The translations under genes were made by a program, and so were the position numbers. The notes under the pieces were generated by a model. That model was not told the DNA's origin, searched no databases, and saw only the letters and a program-made list of their open reading frames with translations. Positions 7,169-14,316 of a stretch of DNA of 14,316 nt are shown here, in pieces (the first letter of the stretch is position 1; the number at the start of each line of letters is the position of its first letter). Source of the stretch: Gemmatimonadaceae bacterium (GTDB lineage Bacteria; Gemmatimonadota; Gemmatimonadetes; Gemmatimonadales; Gemmatimonadaceae); NCBI GenBank assembly GCA_025453855.1, contig JALOPO010000010.1, forward strand, positions 1 through 14,316. Direction: 5' to 3'.

Positions 7169-7513
7169 GTGACGCCTGACGCGCAGCTCCGCGCCCTCTG
7201 TCTCGCACTCGCGGGGACGGTGGAAGTCCGCGCGTGGGAGGTGCCCACCTATCGCGTGGCCGGGCGCATGTATGCGATGTACGCCCCCGCGACGGGCGCG
7301 ACCGGCCGGGACCGACCGGCCGTCTGGGTGCACGACCGCCCCGCGAATCAGGCGTTCATGCTCGAGGCGGAGCCCACGCGGTGCTTCGCGCCGCCGTACG
7401 TCGGTGCCAAGGGGTGGCTCGGCGTCTGGCTCGATACGCCCGAGGCATGGTCGCTGGCCGCCGACCTGCTCGTCGACGCGCATGCGCGGGTGCGGCGGAT
7501 GCGTCGGGCATGA
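7169..7513 (+). CDS. MmcQ/YjbR-family protein
   Basis: This small protein of 114 residues has the YjbR (cyaY-like fold, MmcQ) family pattern: an N-terminal TPDAQLRALCLALAGTVE helix, then WEVPTYRVAGRMYAMY strands, a central VWVHDRP segment, and PPYVGAKGWLGVWLD near the C-terminus. Members are often labelled DNA-binding on structural grounds, but their cellular role is not established. GTG 7169 is preferred because MTPDA matches the usual family start; GTG 7166 is one codon earlier. An ATG at 7082 would overlap the tetR gene and add an unlikely low-complexity leader. The stop overlaps the helicase ATG (ATGA, 7510-7513), so the two are probably translationally coupled. Confidence 0.75.
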   Translation: MTPDAQLRALCLALAGTVEVRAWEVPTYRVAGRMYAMYAPATGATGRDRPAVWVHDRPANQAFMLEAEPTRCFAPPYVGAKGWLGVWLDTPEAWSLAADLLVDAHARVRRMRRA

Positions 7514-9897
7514 CGTCGGCCTTCCCGTCGTCGTTCCATCCCGCGACCGTCGCGTGGTTTCGTGCCACGTTGGGCGACCCGACGCGCGTGCAGGCGCGGG
7601 GATGGGCCGCGATCGCCCGGGGCGACCACACGCTGATCGCGGCGCCGACCGGTGCGGGGAAGACGCTCGCAGCCTTCCTCGTGGCCATCGATGCACTCGT
7701 GCGCGGCGTGGCGGACGCGACGCTCCCCGACCGCACGACGGTCCTCTACGTCTCGCCGCTCAAGGCGCTCGGCAACGACGTCGCGAAGAACCTCGACGCC
7801 CCGCTGGCGGGCATCGTCGCACGGCTCGGGGGCGACGCGCCCGCGATCACCACGGCCGTCCGGACCGGCGACACCCCGGCGGCCGCGCGGGCCCGCATGG
7901 TACGGCGGCCTCCACACCTCCTCGTCACCACCCCCGAAGGGCTGTACGCGCTGCTCACCTCCGTCGGCGGCCGCACGATGCTGGGGGGCGTCCGGACCGT
8001 GATCATCGACGAGATCCATGCGCTCGCCCCGGATCGTCGCGGGGCACACCTCGCCCTCTCGCTCGAGCGGCTCGATGCCCTCGTCGTGGCGCAGGGAGGA
8101 TCACCGGTGCAGCGGATCGGCCTGTCGGCCACGCAGACACCCATCGAGGCGGTGGCCGACTTTCTCGTCGGTGCCGGGCGCCCGTGCACGATCGTCGACG
8201 AGGGCCATGCGCAGACGCGTGACGTGCGGATCGTGCTGCCGCCGGTGCCGCTCGGCGCCGTGACGACGACCGCGGGATGGGACGCGCTCATCGAGCAGGT
8301 CGCCGCGCTCGTCCGGGGACACCGCACGACGCTCGTGTTCGTGAACTCGCGTCGGACCAGCGAGCGCGTCGCGCATCTGCTCGGTGCACGATTGGGGCGC
8401 GACGTGGTGGCGGCGCACCATGGCTCGCTCGCCCCGGCACTGCGGCTCGACGCGGAAGCGAGGCTCAAGGCGGGTCGGCTGCAGGCGCTCGTCGCCACCG
8501 CCTCGCTCGAGCTCGGGCTGGATATCGGCGACGTCGATCTCGTGGTGCAGCTCGGGTCGGTCAAGCGGATCGCCACGCTCCTGCAGCGCGTGGGGCGGGC
8601 GAATCACCGTGCCGGCGGCATCCCGACGGGTCGGGTGATTCCGCTCACGCAGGACGATCTCGTGGAGAGCGTCGCCGCCCTGCAGGCCGTCGCGGCGGGG
8701 ACGCTGGACCGCGTCACGGTGCCGGCGGCGCCGCTCGATGTCCTGGCGCAGCACCTCGTGGCTGCGTGCGTGACCGACGCCTGGCCGGCGGACGCACTGT
8801 TCGCGCTCGTCCGTGGAGCGCACCAGTACCGTGCGCTTGCCCGGGACGACTTCGACCGCGTCGTGACCGCGCTCAGCGACGGCTTCGCGACCGAGCGCGG
8901 ACGGCGCGGACAGCTGCTCGCGTTCGACCCTGTCACCGCGACGCTGACCGCACGCCGAGGCGCGCGCGTCACCGCGCTCTCGTCGGGAGGGACGATCCCC
9001 GACAGCGGCGACTACACGGTGCGACTCGAGCCCGATGGCGTGGTCGTGGGGGCGGTGGCCGAGGACTTCGCGATCCACCAGCTGCCGGGCCACGTCATCC
9101 AGCTGGGGAGCAGCACCTGGCGGGTGCTCCGGGTCGGGGCGGGCGAAGTCCGGGTCGAGCGCGCGCCGGACGAGGCACCCTACATGCCGGTCTGGTTCGG
9201 CGAACAGCCGCCGCGCTCCGACGAGCTGTCGATGGCGGTGCACGCCGTGCGGGCTGCGCTGACCGGCGATGATGCGCAGGCGGTCGAACGGCTCGTGACG
9301 GTGCCCGGCGTGGGGGCGGACGTCGCGCGGGCGCTCGTCGGCTATCTCGCCACGACGCGCGATGCGCTCGGTGTGCTCCCGTCGGCGTCGACGGTGGTCG
9401 TCGAGCGATTCCGTGACGACTCGGGCGGGAGCCACCTCGTGGTCCATGCGCCGGTCGGCGTGCGGATCTCCCGCGCGTGGGCGCTGGTGCTTCGGCACCT
9501 GCTGATGGAGCGCGGTGGGGTCGAGCTGCAGGCGACGGCGACCGATGACGGGCTGCTGCTCTCGGTGCCCGGCGCCGTCGCGGTGTCGCCCGGCGAGCTG
9601 GTCACGCTGGTCCCCGCCGGCTCGGTGCATGCGCTCGCCCGACGCGCCGTGCTCGAGGTGCCGATGTTCATGGTCCGCTGGCGCTGGGTGGCGAGTCGTG
9701 CCCTGCTGGTCCCACGCATGCGTGCCGGTCGCCGCGTCCCGCCGCACCTGCAGCGGAGCGACGCGGACGAATTGCTGCTCGCGGTCCTCGGCGGTGATCC
9801 CGCCCGGGCCGTCGTCGGCCGTCCCCTCCGCACGGAGGCGAAGCAGGGGGGGCGCCCGTGGTGCGGGATCGTGCCGCGACGTCGCGGATCCCCGTGA
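7510..9897 (+). CDS. lhr: Lhr-type DEAD/DEAH helicase, N-terminal part (frame broken near 9850)
   Basis: This frame of 795 residues holds most of the Lhr helicase core, an ATP-dependent 3'-to-5' DNA translocase family linked to DNA repair. Visible motifs are Walker A APTGAGKT (Lys51), VSPLKALGND (Ia), DEIH at 167-170 (Walker B), GLSAT near 205 (III), FVNSRRTSE (IV), TASLELGLDIGDVD (V) and QRVGRANHR at 359-367 (VI). The winged-helix and beta-barrel parts follow, up to RMRAGRRVPPHLQRSDADEL, a typical Lhr stretch. After that come about 44 residues that do not look like the family, ending at 9897. The next conserved block (PLLRQALHDCLHDACDVDGL) is in the -1 frame, within the gene starting at 9858. 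ATG 7510 overlaps the preceding stop; an upstream in-frame start near 7234 would lie inside the YjbR gene. The helicase motifs look intact, so it may be active alone. Confidence 0.85.
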   Translation: MTSAFPSSFHPATVAWFRATLGDPTRVQARGWAAIARGDHTLIAAPTGAGKTLAAFLVAIDALVRGVADATLPDRTTVLYVSPLKALGNDVAKNLDAPLAGIVARLGGDAPAITTAVRTGDTPAAARARMVRRPPHLLVTTPEGLYALLTSVGGRTMLGGVRTVIIDEIHALAPDRRGAHLALSLERLDALVVAQGGSPVQRIGLSATQTPIEAVADFLVGAGRPCTIVDEGHAQTRDVRIVLPPVPLGAVTTTAGWDALIEQVAALVRGHRTTLVFVNSRRTSERVAHLLGARLGRDVVAAHHGSLAPALRLDAEARLKAGRLQALVATASLELGLDIGDVDLVVQLGSVKRIATLLQRVGRANHRAGGIPTGRVIPLTQDDLVESVAALQAVAAGTLDRVTVPAAPLDVLAQHLVAACVTDAWPADALFALVRGAHQYRALARDDFDRVVTALSDGFATERGRRGQLLAFDPVTATLTARRGARVTALSSGGTIPDSGDYTVRLEPDGVVVGAVAEDFAIHQLPGHVIQLGSSTWRVLRVGAGEVRVERAPDEAPYMPVWFGEQPPRSDELSMAVHAVRAALTGDDAQAVERLVTVPGVGADVARALVGYLATTRDALGVLPSASTVVVERFRDDSGGSHLVVHAPVGVRISRAWALVLRHLLMERGGVELQATATDDGLLLSVPGAVAVSPGELVTLVPAGSVHALARRAVLEVPMFMVRWRWVASRALLVPRMRAGRRVPPHLQRSDADELLLAVLGGDPARAVVGRPLRTEAKQGGRPWCGIVPRRRGSP
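9846..9892 (+). other. Candidate -1 frameshift site: G7 run plus downstream hairpin
   Basis: Seven consecutive G (9846-9852) lie in the phase G GGG GGG relative to the upstream helicase frame: the first G closes codon CAG and two GGG codons follow. This is the X XXY YYZ arrangement needed for a -1 slip, which would enter the downstream frame directly. A hairpin can form 12 bases later: GGGATC (9865-9870) with GATCCC (9887-9892), enclosing a CGCG/CGCG stem. The same G run sits 5 bases before GTG 9858 and could instead serve as a Shine-Dalgarno. It is also a classic place for a homopolymer sequencing error. Confidence 0.4.
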
Positions 9898-11954
9898 TCG
9901 CGGAGGCGACCACGAGCACGCAACCGCTGCTGCGGCAGGCGCTCCACGACTGCCTGCACGACGCGTGCGACGTGGATGGCCTCGCCTCGCTCCTCGAGCG
10001 GCTCGAGCGCGGCGCGATCACCGTACGTATCGTGGAGTCGTCGGCTCCATCGCCGGCAGCGTATGGTTTCGTGACGGCGCGTCCCCCGGCCTTCCTCGAC
10101 AGTGGAGCGCTGATGGATCGCCGGACACGCGGTGTCCGTGCGCCCGCGTCGGGGGCGCCCCCGTCGCCGCTCGCGTCGCTCCGACATCTGCGGGTCGAGT
10201 CGGAGACGGCGGTACGCCCCGAGGCGGTCGCGCGGGTCCGACGGGAGGTGGCGCCGGATCTCGCGACGCTCGAGGATGCGACCGCGCAGCTGCAGCTAGC
10301 GGGCATCCTGACCGAGGACGAGATCGGACGCACGGCGGATGGTGGCGCCTTCGTCGCCGCGCTCGCCGATGCGGGCCGGGCCCTGCGTCTCGTGGCGGAC
10401 GGTGGCGCGGTGTTGTGGGGGGCGGTGGAGCGCGGGTCGGAACTCGCGGCGCTCTATCCGGCCGCGCGCACATCGGCGTCGGCGCTCGGGGGCGCGCCAG
10501 CGCCGTGCGAGCCGGCGGAGGCGCTCGCGCGACTGCTCGCGGGCCGCCTCGAATCGAGCGGACCGGTGACCGTCGGTGACGTCGTCCATGCCCTCGGGCT
10601 GCCGGAGGCGCTGGTGCGCGCGGCGCTCGACCGCCTCGTCGCGGGCGGGACGGTGCTGCGTGGGCATCATGACCCCGTCCGGCCGGACGAACCGACGTGG
10701 TGCGAGCGCCGCGTCCTCGCGCGCATCGAGCGGCTGACCCGCAACCAGCTGCGTGCCGAGATCGATGCGGTGCCGATCGCGGTGTTCCGCCGCTTTCTCC
10801 TCGAGTGGCACGGCCTCACACCGTCGGCGCGACGACGCGGCCGAGAGGGGGTCGTGGCGGCGCTCGCGTGTCTCGACGGCATCGAGCTCCCGGTCGGCGC
10901 GTGGGAGGCGAGCGTGCTCCCCGCCCGCGTCGGCGGGTACGATCTCGATCTGCTCGACGAGGTCTGCCTCAGCGGTGCCTTCGGCTGGGGGCGTCTGTCG
11001 CCGACGGGCGGATCGACCGATGACGGCGAGCGTCGCGCGCCCTTCACGCGAACGACGCCGGTCGCGCTCTTCTGCGCCGAACATCTCGACACGTGGCGAG
11101 CCTTCGCGTCGGCCACCGGGTCGTCCGAGGCGAGCCGCACATACGCTCCCTCGCCGCACGCGGCGGTGCTGCTCGACTGGCTGACCCGGCGCGGGCCCTC
11201 GTTCCTTGGCCAGATCGAGCGCGCGCTCGTGCGCGATGGAGACCGAGGGATCGACGCGCCCCTCGATGCGCCGCATCTCGAACTCGCCATGCTCGAGCTG
11301 GTCGGCGCCGGCATGCTCACCGCCGACGCGTTCGCGGCGGTGCGCGGGCTGCTCGCGCGCCCTGCCAAGTGGGGCGTGCCGCGGCTCGTGCGACTGGCGA
11401 ACGCGAATGTCGGTCGGTGGTCGCTGCTCCCACCGTGGGAGCCGCTGGCGGATCCCGTGGCGCGTGATCGCGCCGTGGAGCGGCATGCCCGGGCGCTGCT
11501 GCGGCGCTACGGCGTCGTGGTGCGACCGCTGGCCCAGCAGGAGAGCAGCCCCGCTGCGACGGCCGTGCGTTGGGGCGAACTGCTCCGCGTGCTGCGCCGA
11601 CTCGAGGCGCGTGGCGAGGTGCGTGGCGGCTACTTCGTCGCCGGGGCGGGCGGCGAGCACTTCGCGCTTCCCGAGGCGATCCCGCTGCTGCGCGAGGTGC
11701 AGGCTCGCGGCGTCACCGGTTCACTGGTGGCCCTGTCGGCGGCCGACCCGCTCAACCTCACCGGTGTGCTCGACGATGCGCCCCGGGTCGCGAGTCGTGC
11801 GACCGGGCGCGTGCTCCTCGAGGACGGTGCGGCGATCGGTGCGCTCGACGGCCGACGCGCCGTCTCGCTCCGCGCCGGTGTGGCGCTCACCGACGTCCAG
11901 CACGCCGCGCTCCGGGCCGACATCGCGCCCGCTGCGCTCGCCGCCTTCACCTGA
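9858..11954 (+). CDS. lhr: Lhr-type helicase, C-terminal part (Lhr-CTD)
   Basis: This frame of 698 residues continues Lhr. It begins with the end of the core domain (PLLRQALHDCLHDACDVDGL, then FVTARPPAFLDSGALMDRRT) and goes on through the large C-terminal domain of tandem winged helices. A winged-helix-like unit is seen near residues 233-270 (VTVGDVVHALGLPEALVRAA). Signature stretches follow: RRVLARIERLTRNQLRAEID, GRWSLLPP, GEVRGGYFVAGAGGEHFALP and ALSAADPLNLTGVL. The Lhr C-terminal domain is structurally related to AlkZ-type DNA glycosylases in studied homologues; activity here is not shown. If independently translated, GTG 9858 with the upstream G run is the start, overlapping the N-terminal gene by 40 bp. 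If fused by a -1 shift at the G run the product is 1481 residues, close to the roughly 1500 of typical full-length Lhr. Codon use looks the same as in the N-terminal part, so the frame is not decaying. Confidence 0.82.
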   Translation: MVRDRAATSRIPVIAEATTSTQPLLRQALHDCLHDACDVDGLASLLERLERGAITVRIVESSAPSPAAYGFVTARPPAFLDSGALMDRRTRGVRAPASGAPPSPLASLRHLRVESETAVRPEAVARVRREVAPDLATLEDATAQLQLAGILTEDEIGRTADGGAFVAALADAGRALRLVADGGAVLWGAVERGSELAALYPAARTSASALGGAPAPCEPAEALARLLAGRLESSGPVTVGDVVHALGLPEALVRAALDRLVAGGTVLRGHHDPVRPDEPTWCERRVLARIERLTRNQLRAEIDAVPIAVFRRFLLEWHGLTPSARRRGREGVVAALACLDGIELPVGAWEASVLPARVGGYDLDLLDEVCLSGAFGWGRLSPTGGSTDDGERRAPFTRTTPVALFCAEHLDTWRAFASATGSSEASRTYAPSPHAAVLLDWLTRRGPSFLGQIERALVRDGDRGIDAPLDAPHLELAMLELVGAGMLTADAFAAVRGLLARPAKWGVPRLVRLANANVGRWSLLPPWEPLADPVARDRAVERHARALLRRYGVVVRPLAQQESSPAATAVRWGELLRVLRRLEARGEVRGGYFVAGAGGEHFALPEAIPLLREVQARGVTGSLVALSAADPLNLTGVLDDAPRVASRATGRVLLEDGAAIGALDGRRAVSLRAGVALTDVQHAALRADIAPAALAAFT

Positions 11955-11980
11955 CCCCGGCATTCACGGACACCATCGGC

Positions 11981-12769
11981 ATGGTTCGACCGACATCCCG
12001 TCCCGCGACCTCCGCATCGGCCCGCGCCCGGCCGCGCACCGCGTCACGCCCGTCGCTCGACGAGCCGGCGGACTTCACCGGTTTCCCGGCGGCCGGGCTC
12101 TCCTTCCTCCGTGAGGTGGCGGCGCGGCAGGATCGCGCGTGGGTGGCGGCGCACAAGGCCGAGTACGAGGCACACGTGCGTGCGCCGATGCGGGCGCTCG
12201 TCGTCGAGACGATGGCTGCCTGCATCGACCATGGGCTGCCGCTGGTGGGTGACCCGGTGCGGTCGCTCTTCCGGCTCAACCGGGATACCCGATTCTCGGC
12301 GGACAAGTCGCCGTTCCACACGCACGCCTCGGCGGTCCTCACGCGCACGGGGGAGAAGCGGTCGCCCGGCGTGCTCTATGTGCAGGTGGTGCCACGCGGG
12401 TCGTTCGCCGCGGTGGGGTTCTACCAGCCCGATACGGCGCAACTGCAGCGGCTGCGTGCCGCCATCGTGGCCGCGCCGACGGCGTGGCAGCGGATGGTGC
12501 GGGCCCTTGCCGAGTCGGGACTCACCCTCGAGACGAGCGACGCGATGGTCCGCGGGCCGCGCGGGTACGAGCGTGCGCCGGCGAGCGTGCAGGAGGCGCT
12601 CCGCCTGCGGTCGCTCATCGTCGTGCGCCCGATCGCGGCCGCCGAGCTCCGGTCGCCGTCACTCCCTGCGACGCTCGCCGACTTCGCGGTCGCCGCCGCG
12701 CCGCTGCTGCGCTTCGGGTGGCGGGCGCTCGAGGGCGAGACCACGACACGGCCCGTCCGGTCGCGCTGA
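11981..12769 (+). CDS. DUF2461 (TIGR02453) family protein
   Basis: This 262-residue protein of unknown function begins with a low-complexity Arg/Ser/Ala/Pro segment (about residues 1-28). The conserved DUF2461 body follows: DFTGFPAAGLSFLREVAARQD, WVAAHKAEYEAHVRAPMRAL, then PVRSLFRLNRDTRFSADKSPF and YVQVVPRGSFAAVGFYQPD, ending in a helical region with RGPRGYERAP. These are the hallmark segments of the family, which has no established biochemical activity. ATG 11981 lies 26 bp after the helicase stop on the same strand, suggesting co-transcription; a Shine-Dalgarno is not evident. The basic N-terminal leader is unlike the core and could be an over-long start, but no better start codon precedes the DFTGF block. 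Confidence 0.8.
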   Translation: MVRPTSRPATSASARARPRTASRPSLDEPADFTGFPAAGLSFLREVAARQDRAWVAAHKAEYEAHVRAPMRALVVETMAACIDHGLPLVGDPVRSLFRLNRDTRFSADKSPFHTHASAVLTRTGEKRSPGVLYVQVVPRGSFAAVGFYQPDTAQLQRLRAAIVAAPTAWQRMVRALAESGLTLETSDAMVRGPRGYERAPASVQEALRLRSLIVVRPIAAAELRSPSLPATLADFAVAAAPLLRFGWRALEGETTTRPVRSR

Positions 12770-12813
12770 GCGTCGGCCGGGGCCGCAACGAGACACGCAG
12801 GAGTCCGATCCCG

Positions 12814-13392
12814 ATGGTGGACACCGACCGGTATCCGAAGATCGAAGTCCGCTCGCGCGACGCATTGCGCGCGTGGCTGGCCGCGCATCATGCGCAACCC
12901 GAGGGTGTGTGGCTCGTCACCTACCGGAAGCACACGGGCGCTTCGTACGTCTCGAAGGACGCTGTGCTCGACGAGCTGCTCGCGTTCGGCTGGATCGACG
13001 GCGTCGCGCGCAAGGTCGACGACGACCGCACCATGCAACTGATCACCCCGCGGCGGACGCACGCATGGACGGCGAGCTATCGCACACGCGCGCTGCGGCT
13101 CGAGACCGAGGGGCGCCTTGCCGAGCCGGGGCGGCACGCCATCGCGCTCGCGAAAGCGTCCGGGGGATGGGACGCGTACCCCGAAGTCGACGCGCTCGAG
13201 ATCCCGGCCGACCTGGGCGCGGCGCTCGACGGGGTACGCGGGGCGCGCGTGTGGTTCGAGGCGGCGGCGCCGTCGTATCGACGCAACGTGCTGCGGTGGA
13301 TCGCGAAGGCGCAGCGGCCGCCGACGCGGGCGTCGCGGATCGCGACGGTGGCGGAGACGGCGGGGCGGGGGGAGCGGATCCGGAACCTGTAG
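12814..13392 (+). CDS. YdeI/OmpD-associated family protein
   Basis: This 192-residue protein has the YdeI (OmdA, bacteriocin-protection-like) family layout. EVRSRDALRAWLAAHHAQPE leads into GVWLVTYRKHTG. Next come the strongly conserved DELLAFGWIDGVARKVDDD and QLITPRRTHAWT. The C-terminal part has APSYRRNVLRWIAKAQRP followed by a basic helix and ERIRNL. The family name comes from association with porin expression and colicin/peptide protection in enterobacteria; the molecular role is unclear and should not be transferred. ATG 12814 has AGGAG (12799-12803) 10 bases upstream. The gene is 44 bp after the DUF2461 gene, last in the + strand run, and its stop lies 19 bp from the end of the convergent hydrolase gene. 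No clear terminator fits in that gap. Confidence 0.82.
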   Translation: MVDTDRYPKIEVRSRDALRAWLAAHHAQPEGVWLVTYRKHTGASYVSKDAVLDELLAFGWIDGVARKVDDDRTMQLITPRRTHAWTASYRTRALRLETEGRLAEPGRHAIALAKASGGWDAYPEVDALEIPADLGAALDGVRGARVWFEAAAPSYRRNVLRWIAKAQRPPTRASRIATVAETAGRGERIRNL

Positions 13393-13411
13393 GTTGGCGA
13401 GGCACAGCGTG

Positions 13412-14316
13412 TCATCGCCGGCCGTCGTCCCCACCACCGATCGTCGTCGCGCGCAGCACCAGTCGCGTGATCGCGAGTTCCTCCCCGGCGAACGCCCCGA
13501 ACGTGTGCGCGCGGCCGTTCATCATGAGCGAGACCGCGATCCGTCGCTGCGGGTAGAGCACGAACCAGCTGAAGCTCCCCTTCGATACGCCACCGTGATG
13601 CACCTGCAGCACGGGGCACCCGTCGATGACGAGCCGCGGCTGTCGGCTCACCCGCCAGCCGAGCGCGTACGACTGCTCGTTGATCCGCCCGTCGGCGAGG
13701 CGCTGCGGCGTCCAGAACGTCGCGCGCGTCGCCGCGCGGATGAAGGTGGTGTCGAACCACGCCCCGCCGATCCGCGCCACGTCGGACGGCGTCGCGACCA
13801 GCCCCCCGCTCGGCCACTTGTACGTGTGATCCACGCGGCGCCACGGCCGCCAGCGACCATCGCGCAGATCGTAGAAGACCGCATGGGCGCTCGAATCGGT
13901 GACCCCCTGCGCGTGGATGCTCCGAACGGCCAGTGGACGGAAGACGAGGGCGTCCATCAGCTGCGGATAGGCGGTGCCCGTCACCGCCTCCATCACGGCG
14001 CCCAGCAGATTCACGTCGAAGGACGAGTACAGGAACCGAGTCCCGGGACGGGAGCGCAGGCCCGAGCCGTCGAAGATGTCGAGGGCGGCGGTCGCGCTTT
14101 CGTAGCGGCGCGTCTCGCGCACCGATCGCCAGAGCCCCGGCAGGTCGCGGTTCGTGGCGTAGTCGACGATGCCGGCGGTGTGCGATGCCAGCTGCCGCGG
14201 TGTCAGTACCGCCCAGTCGGCGTTCGGGAGCGGCGACAGATGACGGGCAATGCCGGAGTCGAGCGCGATCCGCTCCGCGTCGACGAGGCGCGCGAGCGCC
14301 GTGGCCGTGATCGCCT
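13412..14316 (-). CDS. Serine beta-lactamase-like hydrolase (class C/PBP4b-type), N-terminus outside the window
   Basis: The reading frame on the minus strand is open from the right edge of the window to the TGA at 13412-13414, giving about 301 visible residues. The first visible residues, AITATALARLVDAERIALD, match the helix that immediately follows the SxxK active site in the beta-lactamase/D-aminopeptidase family, so the nucleophilic serine is just outside. Then come LTPRQLASHTAGIVDY, a FLYSSFDVNLLGAVMEAVTG block holding the second motif (here YSS rather than YxN), and the third motif region VHHGGVSKGSFSW (HxG type). A GTG at 14120-14122 could look like a start but lies mid-domain. Such proteins are periplasmic or secreted hydrolases of peptides or esters; being called beta-lactamase-like does not imply antibiotic resistance. 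It is convergent with the preceding cluster and unrelated to it in regulation. Confidence 0.85.
   Translation of the reverse strand, partial: AITATALARLVDAERIALDSGIARHLSPLPNADWAVLTPRQLASHTAGIVDYATNRDLPGLWRSVRETRRYESATAALDIFDGSGLRSRPGTRFLYSSFDVNLLGAVMEAVTGTAYPQLMDALVFRPLAVRSIHAQGVTDSSAHAVFYDLRDGRWRPWRRVDHTYKWPSGGLVATPSDVARIGGAWFDTTFIRAATRATFWTPQRLADGRINEQSYALGWRVSRQPRLVIDGCPVLQVHHGGVSKGSFSWFVLYPQRRIAVSLMMNGRAHTFGAFAGEELAITRLVLRATTIGGGDDGRR

Noticed and set aside
7312..7325. Operator-like ACCGACCGG inside the YjbR-family gene
   Set aside because: Only one half-site matches (the other half is CCG rather than TCGGT) and it lies within coding sequence.
7234..7509. Start of the Lhr frame at 7234
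   Set aside because: This region codes for the YjbR-like protein in another frame; ATG 7510 overlaps that stop and leads directly into the helicase.
8101..9747. Long minus-strand frame opposite the Lhr core, and a similar one at 10296-11660
   Set aside because: Both are antisense shadows with no recognisable domains; the plus strand carries all the helicase motifs.
12111..13556. Plus-strand frame spanning the DUF2461 and YdeI genes and running into the hydrolase gene
   Set aside because: It is Arg/Ser-rich, overlaps two recognised genes in other frames and crosses a convergent gene end.

Overview
The window is very G+C rich (around 70% or more by eye) and densely packed. It comes from a diderm bacterium, because it encodes a tripartite efflux pump with an outer-membrane channel and a lipoprotein adaptor. 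The composition, GTG starts, weak Shine-Dalgarno sequences and full-length Lhr helicase would fit Gemmatimonadota. That placement is a guess; Myxococcota, a high-GC proteobacterium or similar cannot be excluded.

Left edge (1-151): the 3' half of a proline tRNA with anticodon GGG runs from the anticodon loop to the discriminator base, and a strong terminator hairpin follows. No matching 5' half exists in the window. This is the layout left when an integrative element inserts at a tRNA anticodon loop; a tRNA intron is the main alternative. Bases 152-422 hold no recognisable gene.

Efflux module (423-7131): a textbook sigma-70-type promoter (TTGACG, 17 bp, TACGAT) carries a perfect 14-bp palindrome inside its spacer, and a near-copy lies just past the expected transcription start. 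It drives a TolC-family channel (GTG start at 526), an RND adaptor lipoprotein and an RND inner-membrane pump, the last two overlapping by 4 bp. Immediately downstream is a TetR/AcrR repressor gene whose upstream region carries the same palindrome. The simplest model is one repressor acting on both the pump operon and its own gene, relieved by an unknown pump substrate.

Nucleic-acid and housekeeping-like module (7169-13392, + strand): a YjbR/MmcQ-family protein overlaps by 4 bp (ATGA) the start of an Lhr-type DNA helicase. The helicase is split over two overlapping frames (7510-9897 and 9858-11954). Joined by a -1 shift they give 1481 residues, the size of a normal full-length Lhr. A run of seven G sits in exact -1 slippery phase just before the break, so the site may be a programmed frameshift, a true split gene, or a lost G in the assembly or genome. 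A DUF2461 protein and a YdeI/OmpD-associated-family protein follow with gaps of only 26 and 44 bp, suggesting one transcription unit.

Right edge (13412-14316, - strand): a serine beta-lactamase-like hydrolase converges on this cluster. Its N-terminus, including the catalytic SxxK, lies beyond the window.
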